Positions 1-10,752 of a stretch of DNA of 64,000 nt are shown one piece after another. The stretch spans positions 1 through 64,000 of the forward strand of contig CAXIWS010000595.1 in the NCBI GenBank assembly GCA_964036195.1. The letters run 5' to 3'. Positions within the stretch are counted from its first letter, which is position 1. Each line of letters starts with the position of its first letter. The DNA is from Sphaerolaimus hirsutus (taxonomy: Eukaryota; Nematoda; Chromadorea; Monhysterida; Sphaerolaimidae). The notes under the pieces are model-generated. The model was not told the DNA's origin. It saw nothing but the letters and a program-made list of their open reading frames with translations, and ran no database searches. The translations under genes and the position numbers were made by a program.

Positions 1-940
1 CAATTTCAACGCGATTCTGAATGTCAAGGCTGAAAACCGTTAACTATCCAGTAAATTTCATTATATTGGCTCGTTGCCAATTTTAATTAAAAAAAAAAAA
101 CGGCGGATTCGAGTTGAATTTAAAACGTTGAATTCGTTGCAGAAGTTGAAAAACCTGGCTGCAAAACGCAAACTATAGGCCCCGTATTTTATCCGAACGT
201 AAGGCGCTGGAATTGTGCGCGTCGCATGTAATTCCAGGTGCGCGGTGTCATTTTTCCATACAATTTGGTGTTTCAGTTTGAATGGGTCCGGTCCGGAGCA
301 TTTCATCATCGTGTTATGGTCGATTAATCAGGTATTGTCGCCCCCTCCCTGCGTGCGTCCTTGCAGCTCACCGTAAAATAGAAATGTATATAAATCACTA
401 GTCAATAGCTAGCAGTGCATTGAAAAAAAATAAGGCAGGGGAACCAATTCCGGGGTGACAACTGAGCAACAACTGATTATCACTCATTTCACCTTTGTGC
501 ACAAATGGTTGAAGTTGCAATTGAGTGCCACCGTTGTCGCAGGTTTGCCGGCTGTGCGCGTGCCGCGGTTCCGCAGTCATGGAGGGTGCGATGGAGTGCG
601 GCGGCGACCAGAGTCCTTTGCTTAGAGTCGGTTTACCTGGGCCTCAGTCCAATTTGGCAATGGAAACAGCGCATTGACATCGTGACCATCTGTTTCAATC
701 CTTTTTCGACACTGTTTCGTTATGTTGTTTCAATGCTGCTAGTAATGCAGCTCAGAAATGTTTATGTCATTCCTACAACTAGTTTTCTAGTGAAGTTTAG
801 AAAAAACCCCTGGATACTCATAAACCAGCTGTGAATGCATTTTAGTTTACTAGATTGAGTCATTTTCTTATTGGCACCATTCTTTCTGGCTGGTTTTCCA
901 TCACCATTACATTAAAGCCTGTGCCTGTCAACGTGTAAGC
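1..940. other. No gene seen; unclassified intergenic DNA
   Basis: I see no convincing exon here. The open frames are short, have no recognisable domain and lack persuasive splice borders. Near 345-366 the words GCGTGCGTCCTTGC resemble the right terminus of the GGACGTAGCC element family found later in the window, so a decayed copy may end there. A run of A lies at 90-100. Confidence 0.5.
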
Positions 941-944
941 TCGG

Positions 945-1985
945 CCGACATGTAGCCTCGGCCGACATGTAGCTTTGGCCAGTGGCGTAGCCAGGATTTT
1001 TGAGCGGGGGGGGGGGGCGGATTGTATACGGAGCCCGGCGAACGGGGGGGGGGGCCGGTGCCCCCCCCCCCCCCCCCTAAAATTTGGCCCTATGAAAGCG
1101 GAATGGGCTTTTGGCGCTGGCGCCATTCTTAGGCGCCGCGCCATGGCGTGATTGGCGTCGGCGTTGGCGCCAATGGCTACAATATAAGAAAAGTTTTATA
1201 CCCAGATGTCTGAAGATTAGTACAGCATTTAGTAATTTGAAGCGGTATTTATACTAATGCGACGTACATAACAACAAGAGAGATTGTGAGGGACAAAATG
1301 CGCCAAAAACAACCGAAATTTTTGAAAACAACCTACAAAATCGGTAGAGAAAAGTGCCATTTTTATGTGCGGCCCGGGAAGGGCCGCCCCCCCCCCCCCC
1401 CGCCCCCACCCCCCTTGGCTACGCCACTGGCCTCGGCCGACATGTAACGAGGCCGTACATGTCCGCCGAGTAGAAATACATGTCGGCCGAGCGTACATGT
1501 GGGGGGGGGGGGGGTACATGCCGGACAAAATTCAATATAAAATCGAAAGTGTATAATTATACCCGTCAGGGATATTCTAAATTTTGACCATCCAGGGGGG
1601 TTCAATAAGTAGCTTCCGAACGGCTTCCGGGATAGATAGATAGCTGGGTGGTTTGGGGGAGGGTAAAAAGTTGAGTTAAAATTTCTAACACATAATTCTG
1701 TTTTGAACAAATTTGAGGTTTCCGGTTGAACTTTTCAAGACTTGAATTTCTGCGTCCGTCAACTGTAGCCGACAGACTCCTCGTCTCTGTAAACTGAAAT
1801 ATGTTCAAAACATCGTTTTCAATTTTCCATTGAATTTCGTCCGGCATGTAACCCCCCCCCCCCCCCTAGCTAGACGTGTAGATACCATGCCCGGCGGACA
1901 TGTAGGCCCGGACATGTAGACATCAATTTCTACTCGGCCGTCAGCCGAGGCTACATGTCGGTCGAGTTTACCTGTCTAGCGAGCC
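945..1985. repeat. Interspersed CGGCCGACATGTA short repeats
   Basis: The word CGGCCGACATGTA and its variants recur around 950-974, 1433-1500 and 1875-1980, in both orientations. The block is interrupted by the MITE at 977-1432, which sits inside one copy of the word. CGGCCG and ACATGT are both self-complementary, so the array can fold locally. I see no coding function. Confidence 0.6.
977..1432. mobile_element. Mutator-like non-autonomous element, GTAGCCAGG ends
   Basis: The inverted ends are CAGTGGCGTAGCCAGG on the left and CCTTGGCTACGCCACTG on the right. The arms match the family seen at 3521-4242, 7390-12428 and 8044-10036. One arm has TGTATACGGAGCCCGGCGAACG next to G runs; the other has AAAGTGCCATTTTTATGTG followed by CCCGGGAAGG. 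No transposase is present. Assignment to Mutator-like elements rests on the 9-10-bp target duplications of the better preserved copies. Confidence 0.65.
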
Positions 1986-2129
1986 TACGTCACATTAAAC
2001 ATATTAGTGTTTAAGATTTATAACTTTTATCACTGAGATAGAAAGAATTAGGATTACGTGCTTATGGTCTGTCATTTTCTAAAGTGAGCGCTGTGTCCCT
2101 GTGTGTGTCTAAAAATACAGGATCTAAAA

Positions 2130-2662
2130 ATACACGCAATTTAGACGCCCCCTCTAGATTTAGAATAGCTTGTCACTGGGTGGTCGGATTAACGTCGAAT
2201 TTTAGGACAACATTAACAACTAAATAGGAAAGGAGCCCTGATAATATGGCTGCGATAGCTCCACTCGTTCACACGTTATTCATGCAAATGCGTAATTTTC
2301 ACTTTTCCACCACCTAGCTTTACAAGTTACAACCAATTACGCAAGCGCCCACCGATTTCCTTATAGGCATAGCGAATTGGTGGCGGGCGTGCACGCATTT
2401 AGGCATGCAGCTGCGAAAAGAAAATCAGAAAAATAACTGAAAAAAAATCCGACCCCGGTCCCGAAAAGTCAATCCCGTTTGAACGATATCACACCTTGGT
2501 GGAAAAGTGATAATTGCGCGTTTGCATAAATAACTTGTGAAGGAGTGGAGCTATGGCAGCCATATTTTTAGGGACCCAGCAGCTGTAGGCAACAAAGACC
2601 GCATGGCAACTGCGCTCAGTGGGCCACAATCACCGGGGGCGTCTAAATTGCCGCAACCTGTA
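2130..2662. mobile_element. TA-target MITE, GCAATTTAGAC ends (degraded copy)
   Basis: The left part contains GCAATTTAGACGCCCC and the right part GGGGCGTCTAAATTGCCGCA ending at CCTGTA. The interior has the inverted pair ATATGGCTGCGATAGCTCCACTCG and its mirror. Better copies lie at 19761-20279 and 44096-44626, flanked by TA. The right end stops 24 bases before the splice acceptor of the F-box exon. Confidence 0.6.
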
Positions 2663-2686
2663 CATATGTGTGTGTTGCGTTTGCAG

Positions 2687-2911
2687 CTGGTGGCTGTGCC
2701 GCACGTGCTCGGGGACATTCTGCTGTACGCCTGTCCCAGTGCCCGGTCACTCTGCACGCAAGTGGCGCCTCTGTGCAAAGCGTTGCGCACATTCGTCTAC
2801 TCACACTCGAGAGTGTGGCGCGAGCTCAATGTTGATTGGTCACCCTGGAAGAAGCTCCACTGCGATGCTACGACCAGAGCCGCCTTGCACCAGTTTCTGC
2901 AACAGCCAAAG
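2687..2911 (+). CDS. F-box domain exon of an F-box/LRR-type gene
   Basis: The exon is bounded by a pyrimidine-rich acceptor (TTGCGTTTGCAG, ending 2686) and a donor (CAAAG|GTGTGT, exon end 2911). It encodes about 75 residues starting LVAVPHVLGDILLYACPSAR, then LCKALRTFVYSHSRVWRELN. The order of a leucine-proline start, ILLY helix, LCKALR core and final SRVWREL matches F-box domains, which bind SKP1 in SCF ubiquitin ligases. The LRR exons downstream on the same strand fit the FBXL-type order of F-box followed by LRR substrate receptor. It may be an internal exon: no start codon is firmly placed, and the open frame upstream is MITE sequence. The MITE ends 24 bases before the acceptor. The domain call is from pattern alone; transcript joining to the LRR exons is inferred. 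Confidence 0.55.
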
Positions 2912-2930
2912 GTGTGTGCTCAATTTATAC

Positions 2931-3310
2931 CCTGGCACGTATCCAGGTTTTTTTTAAGCGAGGGGCTGCTTGTTTACGGCGGTTGTCGGACAGGGGGGGG
3001 GGGGGCTCAGCCCCCCTAAAATGTTACCTAAATGGTGACGAAATGGCGCCATGCACGGATGCCACGCCATGGCGCCATTCGCGACAACGAAAATCGCTGG
3101 TATGTATGTAAATATGCATGCATTATAGAGCGACAAGCACGCCATTCGGTGTATTTTAGACATAATCGAGGGTACATGTTGCGAATTGCCGATAAGAACC
3201 CTGTAAGAAAGGATAATGCGCAAATTTTTTTAAATTACAGCTTGAAAATTGGTACCAGGTGTTGCATTTTTACACCGTCCACCCCCCCCCCCCTCTGGAT
3301 ACGTCCTTGC
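2931..3310. mobile_element. GTATCCAGG-type MITE in the intron after the F-box exon
   Basis: The ends GCACGTATCCAGG (left) and CTCTGGATACGTCCTTGC (right) are inverted. The interior has a long G run near 2992-3006 and a C run near 3284-3294, as in the GGACGTAGCC family. No coding frame is credible. Confidence 0.55.
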
Positions 3311-3520
3311 ATTCACTCATCTGCCTTACTTTTAATTTTTTAACTGAATAGCTGATTGAAGATGGAACTGTTGGTGCTGTGGCCAGGATGGCCTGTGTAC
3401 CAGGATTCCATTGTCCGATAATTGTGCAATATAAAAAAGCTTAAATACTTTTTGTGGCGTTTTTTTTCACAAGGAAGCGATATTTACCTCTGAATGTGTT
3501 TCTTTTCAAATTGATGTAAT

Positions 3521-4242
3521 CCGGGGATGTAGCCAGGATCATTGAGCGGGGGGCAGATTGTATACGGAGGCCGGCGAACGGGCGGCGCCCCCCAAAAAAT
3601 TTTTACCTCTGTGATAAAGGAATTGCGCATTTTTAGTTCTTTTTTGGTCCTAAACTATAGATAAGTCAAATAACCAAATAAATACACTGGGGCGCCGAAA
3701 TGCGCGCTAGCGCGCACAATTTTTTCGAACTGCCAACAAAATTTCTTTAATTTATGGAAGTGCCATTTCTGGTACATTTTATTGTCTGACCCGGGAAGGG
3801 GGGAGCTTCCCGACTGAGGCCTTCTGTGCATGTAAACCCGGTGTGCATGTAGACCCGAATTTTCACTCAAAATCGTAATTTTCATACTTTTTTAATAGAT
3901 TCACGATTTAATAGATAATTTAATTTTAATTTGATAGATTTAACGAAATCACTAGTTCATGTCTTTTATTGTCTATTTTCAGCTATTTTTTGTAGTATAT
4001 GTGCTTATATACCCATTTTCCACCTACTTAGCGATTTTTCTACCTTTTTCCACATCATGTAAAAGCCTATATGTTGAACCCCTGGGAATCCCCAACCCCC
4101 CCCCCCCAAAGAAAAAAGAAAGTTTTTCAGCTATCTATCCCTCCAGAGCGATTAACAATCTATCGAACCCCCTGGAGAGTCAGCGGGTAAAAATGCACAG
4201 AGGCACAGGCTCGAGGGCCCCCGCCCCACCCTGGCTACATCC
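3521..4242. mobile_element. Mutator-like non-autonomous element with 10-bp target duplication
   Basis: TTGATGTAAT occurs immediately left (3511-3520) and right (4243-4252) of the element. The ends are GGGATGTAGCCAGG and CCTGGCTACATCC. The arms carry the same subterminal blocks as 8044-10036, including a GCGCGCTAGCGCGC hairpin near 3702-3715 and GAAGTGCCATTTCTGGTAC. A 9-10-bp duplication is typical of Mutator-like elements. It lies in the intron between the F-box exon and the first LRR exon. Confidence 0.75.
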
Positions 4243-4353
4243 TTGATGTAATCATACAAGCATTCAAACCTATTGTAACCATATGGGCACACAATTCAAT
4301 AAAGGGTTTTAAGAGAACATTGTTTTTGAACTGTTTATGTATTTTGAACTCAG

Positions 4354-4701
4354 GTGCGTAATGGTCTAAGGAATTTAAAGCTTCAAGGGAACCGGGAAAA
4401 CAGTCAAATGGTTCAATGTTTCACTGAGCCGCTGCCCAACCTGAGCACACTGCAACTGGATGGGTGCAGCATTGGCAGCTGGCAGGTGCTGCTGTCCCTG
4501 GCTCGGGCCACTCCCAAATTGAAGAATATCAAATTAAATAGCATTGATTTTGATAGCAGTGGCAAAAGGGCGCGGCTATCAGCAGAGAATATGTTTTGGC
4601 CAAACTTGAAGTCTGTTTTGGTGGATTCTCATGTTGATGTGGCACTGGTGCTGTTTGTTCTACAGCAAAGTTGTGCACTGGAGGTGTGCCACCTGTCTTG
4701 C
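4354..4701 (+). CDS. Leucine-rich-repeat exon, copy 1 (exon A1)
   Basis: The acceptor TTTTGAACTCAG ends at 4353. The exon encodes 116 residues including LRNLKLQGN, LPNLSTLQLDGCSIGSW, TPKLKNIKLNSIDF and FWPNLKSVLVD. Leucines are spaced as in LRR units of the LxxLxLxxC/N type. It has a paralogue of identical length at 12769-13116, about 77% identical in residues by eye and without indels, which supports real coding constraint. The donor is not clear: CA|GTATTG just after 4701 is the nearest GT. With the F-box exon upstream it probably forms part of a substrate-recognition LRR domain. It is not assigned to a named gene. Confidence 0.6.
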
Positions 4702-4758
4702 AGTATTGACCATACCTCCCAGTTAGCTGTTTTTAATTGATTATGTATGAGTCAGTCC

Positions 4759-5434
4759 TAGGGTTGGCCAATGTTTTTTCTAAAACGTTTTTAAAATAAA
4801 AAAATATGACGTCCGAAATGTATTTTTTAAAAAAAAAACATCGGCCGAAATTTTTAGTACTAAGCACTAGGTATTTTGCAAAATTTTTGCGCGCAAGCGC
4901 GCAATTTCACACACAAATTGACATTGGTGGTTGTTTTCATTGGTTTTGTTGCATTTTTAGTATCAAAACATCCATTTATATGTGCTACCATGGGTGAATA
5001 AGCCGACATATGTTGCTGTAATATATAATATTGAGGTAGTGTGCTTCCATGTACCTCCACAGTGTGTAACTTCACTCCCAAAGTAACAACCTCCTTTTAT
5101 AACTTTGTTTGATCACCATTCCGTGCCAAACTTAACCTGAAGTCACGAACATTTGACTATAAGGCGATATACGAACGATATGTCGACGAAAAATGGATAT
5201 TTTTGACACAAATCACCACTTATAATGCTATCCCATGGCTCCACAGCCATTATATGGTCATATTTAACATCACAGAGTATTGCCAGTGTCTGATATACCT
5301 ATATATGTTGACACTAGGTCATATCTGGGAGCTTTTTAAAAAAAACGTTGTTTTTTTTTTAAAACGTTTTTTTTATTAAAAAACATCGAGTTAAAAAAAA
5401 ACCTTTAAAAAAAAAAGTTTTTTTTCCAACCCTA
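4759..5434. mobile_element. hAT-like MITE (R1 family), 8-bp target duplication
   Basis: GTCAGTCC flanks both sides (4751-4758 and 5435-5442). The ends are TAGGGTTGGCC and CCAACCCTA. The A/T-rich subterminal parts are built of AAAACGTTTTTT-like words. The 8-bp duplication is the hAT hallmark. A GCGCGCAAGCGCGC hairpin lies near 4889-4902. A second copy (7126-12692) is split by a large insertion and a partial third lies around 15840-16290. Confidence 0.8.
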
Positions 5435-5555
5435 GTCAGTCCACAAGTTCCACTCTAGCAATAAAACTTGAAAAGTGTTAAAAAAATGGAAATTGGGAAA
5501 ATAGTTCACTGAACCAGCTATAGAGGGCTGTGGATTCTGACAGAGCAGTCTCAGC

Positions 5556-5693
5556 TAGGGATGGGCAAAAAACGTTTTAAACGTTTTAAAAACAACAAAG
5601 TACAAAAAACCCGGTTTCTAATGCCTCTGTTTTTTTTTAAAAAACAATGTTTTTTATATTAAAAAACGGTTAAAAAAACACGGGCCATCCCTA
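5556..5693. mobile_element. Small hAT-like MITE, 8-bp target duplication
   Basis: GTCTCAGC is duplicated at 5548-5555 and 5694-5701. The ends are TAGGGATGG and CCATCCCTA; the interior is AAACGTTTT-type sequence and the mirror TTTTTTAAAAAACA. It is 138 bp long and has no coding capacity. Confidence 0.8.
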
Positions 5694-5942
5694 GTCTCAG
5701 CTTCACAAATATATAAAATATGGTTGATACAATTGCCTTGTTGTGGTCATCAGGGGAAATGCAAATGGCCAGAATTGGCCTGTCACATGTTTTGTTTTCT
5801 CAGGTGTAAAATATCTCTCTGAAAATGCTTAAGTTCGCTGTGAATACCTTACGTCTCCACCCCATGTTAAAATCATTATTCTTGATTATTCTGTTTAAGA
5901 GGAAACATAAAAAATGAAATATATGTTTTTGTCAGTGCTATA

Positions 5943-6103
5943 GGCCCCACACACGCTAGTTGACATTGACACAAATGTCAACTCGTTCCGTTCCCAATTC
6001 AATGCTTGCTGGCGAGCCAACAATCGACCTTCAAATACAAGCTTGGAATTGGGACCGGAACCAGTTGACATTTGTGTCAATGTCAACTAGCGTGTGTGGG
6101 GCC
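5943..6103. mobile_element. Palindromic MITE abutting LRR exon D1
   Basis: The inverted arms begin GGCCCCACACACGCTAGTTG and mirror at the right end, each followed by ACATTGACACAAATGTCAAC. It is 161 bp long. A decayed relative lies around 6699-6905. The right end touches the LRR coding sequence that begins GAGCAGCTGCTG. By comparison with 14572-14610, several codons at the exon's left edge are lost here. No clear target duplication remains. Confidence 0.65.
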
Positions 6104-6247
6104 GAGCAGCTGCTGTGCACCCTGGTGGAGGGCCTGCCGCAGCTGGTGGATTTGCATGTTGTGAGTAAAACAGCAGAGGCAACCATGAAGTTCACTTCTC
6201 TGGAGTCTTGGCACCGGAAACACCTGAGGCAGTTTCCTTTGCTTATG
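6104..6247 (+). CDS. LRR gene exon fragment, copy 1 (exon D1)
   Basis: It encodes EQLLCTLVEGLPQLVDLHVV, then a segment with FTSLESWHRKHLRQFPLLM, and ends at the donor ATG|GTAGGT (6247/6248). A paralogue is split across 14590-14620 and 15001-15128 (EGLPKLVKLEIRS...FTSLESVPLVHWRQLRQ). The left edge is replaced by the MITE at 5943-6103, so the acceptor and first codons are missing or altered. Equivalents of exons B2 and C2 were not found between 4701 and 6104, apart from a possible short remnant around 5803-5829. The copy is therefore probably a damaged gene or an exon-duplication relic. Confidence 0.5.
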
Positions 6248-7125
6248 GTAGGTAATTTTTGTGGTGTGAGTTGTAGGCAAAGAGTTCAGACTTCCCAATA
6301 GCAATATAAATGTACAATTTCACATACAAATTGACATTGGTGGTTGTTTTCATTGATTTTGTGCACAGTGATTCACCAACGTGCTGACATGTACAAACAA
6401 AATGGGGATAATATTATCACCAACATGAAAAAATGATAATATTATCACCAACAATGTGTTTGCAAAAAATGCAGCTAGGGACAACATCTCCCCACAGCAT
6501 GGTTATACTGCATTCTTCAATTGTGCACGCACAAACACACTGCTGAGACAACATTGAAACAATGTGAAAAAATGTTGAAACAAGGTTTTGTGTCAGCACA
6601 TTGATGAATCGCTGTACTGTCTTTCATATCTATATGAAGGACCGATGCACTGACAAAGTATCAATCTGATGAAAAAATGTGGGAAAATAGGCCTACATAT
6701 GGCCCACACATGCTAGTTAACATCGCAAATTCATGTCAACTCAATGTCAACTAAATAACAAAAAGATTTTTAAAGGCATAACTCCTAACGAGAACAATGA
6801 AAATTAAATGTCATGATATAAAATAAATCTTGCTCTATCAGATAGACAAGTCGAAATCATATAATTCACTAAAATTAGTTGACATGAATCCAGTTGACAT
6901 CCATGCAAAAATGTTATTTTAAAAAAGTTGGCAAATTTTCCAGTATGGGGATCGAGATTGAGTAAAAAAATTCTGGATTGGGATTATGTTTTCATAAGTT
7001 TTGGGATCGGGAATCGATTTTTCAGATTTTCGGGTTGGGATTTAGATTGAGATTTCGGGGTCGGGATCGAAACCACAAAATTCTGAAATATCTTGGTATT
7101 GGGGATCGGGATCCCGTTTGAACCC
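6248..7125. other. Intergenic repeats and MITE remnants
   Basis: No gene is seen. A short direct repeat with AATATTATCACCAACA lies at 6408-6452. A remnant of the GGCCCCACACACGCTAG MITE lies at about 6699-6905. A remnant rich in GGGATCGGGAT and ending GTTTGAACCCTA lies at about 6945-7127; it is related to the repeats at 18880-19265 and 43213-43597. Confidence 0.5.
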
Positions 7126-8043
7126 TAGGGTTGGCCGATGTTTTTTTCAAACTTTTTTTTAAAATAAAAAAACATCTTTTTTTAAAAACACGATGTCTGA
7201 AACGTTCAAAAAAAACATTGGCCAAAATTTTTAGTACTGAGCACTAGGTATTTTGGAATTTTTTTGCACACAAGCGCATTCAGCATTCAAAAAATATTCA
7301 GGTAATGTGCTTCCATGTACCTCCACGGTGTGTAACATCACTCCCAAAGTAACAAACTCTTTTTAACCTTGTTTGATCACAAAATATGCAAGGACGTAGC
7401 CAGGGGGGGGGGGGCGGGGGGGGGCGGCCGCCCACCCCCCTTCCCGGGCTGGACCAAAAGATGTGCCAGAAATGGCACTTTCCGACGACGATTTTGTCGA
7501 CAGTTGAAAAAATTTTTGCGCGCAAGCGCGCATTCTCCCTTCACAACATATCTTTTTGGCTCACCAGTCTGCGGCCTAAAAGCCAGTGAAAATGGACTAA
7601 AATTTCTGTCCATGTCGCTGTATAGGCAAGGGCCCATTCCGCATCAAAAACCATTCCGCACATGTGCCCATCCCGCAAATTATGTGACCCATCCCGCAAA
7701 TGTGCCCATCCCGCACACAGGTGATGCAACTTGCAGGATGGGCCATGATGCGGAATGGGCACAAATGCATGATGGGCATATGTGCGGGATGGGCTAGGTA
7801 TCCCCCCCCCCCCCCGCAGTCCGCACAAGATGTTACCAAGCGCGGACCGGGGGGGGGGGGCGAGCAGCACACGCTTACCGCTTACTGTCGCAACAAAAAT
7901 TCGGTGTTTTCAATCACCCCCTCCCCCTCCCCCGCAGCAAACAACAAGCGGCGGCATCGGCTGGCTGACAATGGTCATGAAAACAATGGGAAAATGAGCT
8001 TCTCAATTTCATGGTCGATAAAAATCCTATATAATCGATTCCC

Positions 8044-10036
8044 AAGGACGTACGCAGGGGGGGGGGGCGGGGGGGGGGGGTTGCCGCCCCCCCCATTCCC
8101 GGGCCGGACAGAAAAATATACCGGAAATGGCACTTTTCTGAGGCGAATTTGTGGGCAGTTTTGAAGTTTATTTTCGTTTGCTCCGATTTTTTGTTGACAT
8201 TTGAGACTGCTAATGAATTGTCACTATACATGAGTCTCATCGGATCCTATATTAAAGCTAAATGTACCATGAATAATAAACGCGAAATTTACATGATCAT
8301 AAATGTATCAAATGTACAAATCACGGGACAATGTCCACCGTAGTCCGCAAGGAGTGTCGATGTATCGATCAGCCGGCACGGTGTAGAAGCGTCGAAAGGA
8401 GAGCCATAATCAACTCTCGAAGTTATCCCTTATGTGCGGGAGTCGGCGCTGTTCGATGCGCGCATACACTGCCAAGCGCAGTGTTTAATTCATTTGGCGA
8501 TGAATCGCGAAATTACCTCGCGATGTTTGTGGCAGCGATTCTCTGCTGTGAGCCAATGCAATTTGGCTGTTGCCCCCGGTGTCGCCGAAAAATTACACCG
8601 GCAGTTTGCACCCTGTTTCTCTGTTAGGGATTTTATTTCCGCCCTATGATGCAAGCATGTGACCAGCACATGCATGGCTGTCAGTAACGCACCCCCTTGT
8701 GCTTTGTTGCAGTCCATGCATCGGACTCCGCTTGGTACTTTTATCATATTGTACTGCGCCTGCAGCCACCGTGCATGCAGATTTCGATAATTTCTTAGTT
8801 GGAGGGTGTCATCAACATTCATGGCCCTCAGCGCCATGCTGTCTCGCTGCCATGCGCCATTTTTCAGCGCGGCGTTTTGTCTTTCGACACATCATAGTCG
8901 AATTAATTTGTTCATCCACCACTTTTTCATCGTTACCAAGCTTGAAAATTCAGTGCCGTAACTCTCGCCATAAATTTTGGCCCGGTCTGGGATACACGTT
9001 CCCATCAGATCTCTGCCGGCCATATTTACGCGCCTTGGCAGGTTTTCACTCATGAAAAGGTAGGCATCTTTTGTCAGCCCTTTTTCCAATTGATGTAAAT
9101 AACCACAATACATCATTGTGTGTTTTTTAATTCTGTCGGAGGGCCGTGTCGAGCCCACATCGTGCCAGATCGCGTCACTGCACGTTGTTTTTTGCACGGA
9201 CAAACTTATTTTGACCGCTTTTAGGAATGCCCTATCTATGGCCTCTAATTGAGGTTTCCTTATTCCCGTTACCTCCAATCCGTAGCTGATGGCGCTTTCG
9301 ATGTACTGCTTCCAAATGAAATCCACGCACCAAAATTTTGCGTCTGTCAATTGGGTGGATTTTAAAGCTAAAGCAGCCAGTCTTTCTGCTTTTGCAACCG
9401 ATTGTTTCCGGTGCTCTTCGAATGTGTCTCGGGCACTCGAGATAGTGACACCAAGATATTTTATGGTGTTTGTTTCAGAAATATACATGTCTTCTCTTTT
9501 GTGGGTTTTTCCCAAGCGCCACTTTTTGGCAGCTATTGCTTTCTGTCCCCATCTAAGCACGTAACTTTTTGTCGCATTGATCGCGACATCCCAATTCCAA
9601 CTCCATTTTGTGAATATGTCTAATATTCTCTGTAAATCTGCTTCCGTATTGCTAAGGAAGCAGATGTCATCAGCAAAAATTTTGAATTGGGCACTTTGAA
9701 AATTTTTTGGCGCGCAAGCGCGCAACTCGCCTCCCCATTCTTTAATATGTATTTTCAGGTGTCAAATTCCATTACTCAACCGTCCAACAGTGCCGAAAGT
9801 GGTCCTAGTACCATATATATATATAGGTATAAATAGATACCTATATAGTAAACGTTGGCGCCAACGCCAACGCCAATACTGCCATGGCGTTGGCGCCTAC
9901 AAATGGCGCCAGCGCCATGGCTTTATTCCTTTACTATAGGGCCAAATTTTAGGGGGGGGGGGCGCCGCCCCCCCGTTCGCCGGGCTCCCTATACAATCCG
10001 CCCCCCCCCCGCTCAAAAATCCTGCGTACGTCCCTG
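8044..10036. mobile_element. Nested Mutator-like element, 9-bp target duplication
   Basis: TCGATTCCC flanks it on both sides (8035-8043 and 10037-10045). The mirrored arm of the surrounding inverted repeat (near 11806-11816) shows the uninterrupted site. The ends are AAGGACGTACGCAGG and CCTGCGTACGTCCCTG. A 9-bp duplication fits Mutator-like elements. The left arm is itself interrupted by a non-LTR retrotransposon fragment at 8166-9694. Confidence 0.8.
8166..9694 (-). pseudogene. 5'-truncated non-LTR retrotransposon, RT C-terminal part
   Basis: Reading the minus strand from 9694, the frame starts inside the reverse transcriptase at AQFKIFADDICFLSN; FADD is the catalytic motif C. It continues through WNWDVAINATKSYVLRWG and NTIKYLGVTIS, the palm/thumb order of non-LTR retrotransposon RTs. 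A TGA at 8892-8894 interrupts the frame. The same frame then continues to 8490 with a probable zinc-binding tail (CMDCNK...HVLVTCLHH) of the kind found at the end of such ORF2 proteins. TTTGAA is present at both borders (8160-8165 and 9695-9700), consistent with a target duplication inside the host MITE arm. The piece lacks the endonuclease and the front of the RT. The clade is not determined. Confidence 0.75.
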
Positions 10037-10752
10037 TCGATTCCCACCCCCAACTACCCAGATTCACACCACCTGAATGTCCATTTACAGTGCCCCAGAT
10101 GTGTGCAATGTGCATGTGTTCACGATTTCACGTGAGTGATAAGGGCAGTATTGAGAATGTTTTTTGGACTGGATCGATGTTCCTCTAATTAACGTGTGTG
10201 GCACGTGCAAATGACATGCATATTATGCCGTCAATTGCGTAGTGCAACTCAAGTGCAACTGCCCCCCCCCCCCCCGAGCGTGCGTGATTAAGTGATGTTT
10301 GCGCCGGCAGTTCGCGGCTCTGGCAATTACATGTTGCCAGTGCCATAATCTTTTAATTGATCCCTGCCAACTGCGAACTGCATGCACAATAATCACATAA
10401 TTGCCCTAGTCCGGCCATTAACCAGCCGCGAACTGCATGCAAACTGCCACTAAGTACATAATTGTGTGGCATGGGCAACGTTGCACAACGCAATTAAGTA
10501 TCTATTTCATTGCTTTGAAAGACGCCCATTTTACACAGATTTTATCATTCCGTCAACTGCCTATCCATTTCTTACATTTCTATCTGATTATCACCCAATC
10601 GCACAGTAAATAGTTGACTACTGAAATTTTCATCAACTGTAAATTTATTTTACAACACATTTGACTTGTCCAATGTGTTGTAAAACAGATTGACAGTTGA
10701 CGAAGTTACAGTTGTCAACTAGTCCTATCCAATTTCAAACAACTGAAATGAT

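Noticed and set aside
1363-1710. Proline/glycine-rich frames around 1229-1847
   Set aside because: They cross MITE boundaries and homopolymer runs; no conserved domain or splice logic.
5803-5829. Possible exon fragment VKYLSENA resembling RYLSEQ of exon C2
   Set aside because: Too short, followed at once by a stop, and without a supported donor; kept only as a possible relic.
7369-8240. Several overlapping frames of 100-150 codons rich in glycine and proline
   Set aside because: They are produced by long G and C runs inside MITEs and inverted repeats; both strands and all frames are open.
8892-9725. 277-codon frame as a complete gene starting at 9725
   Set aside because: The first codons up to about 9695 are MITE sequence (GCGCGCAAGCGCGC arm). 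The RT part is a truncated retroelement, so the ATG is accidental.
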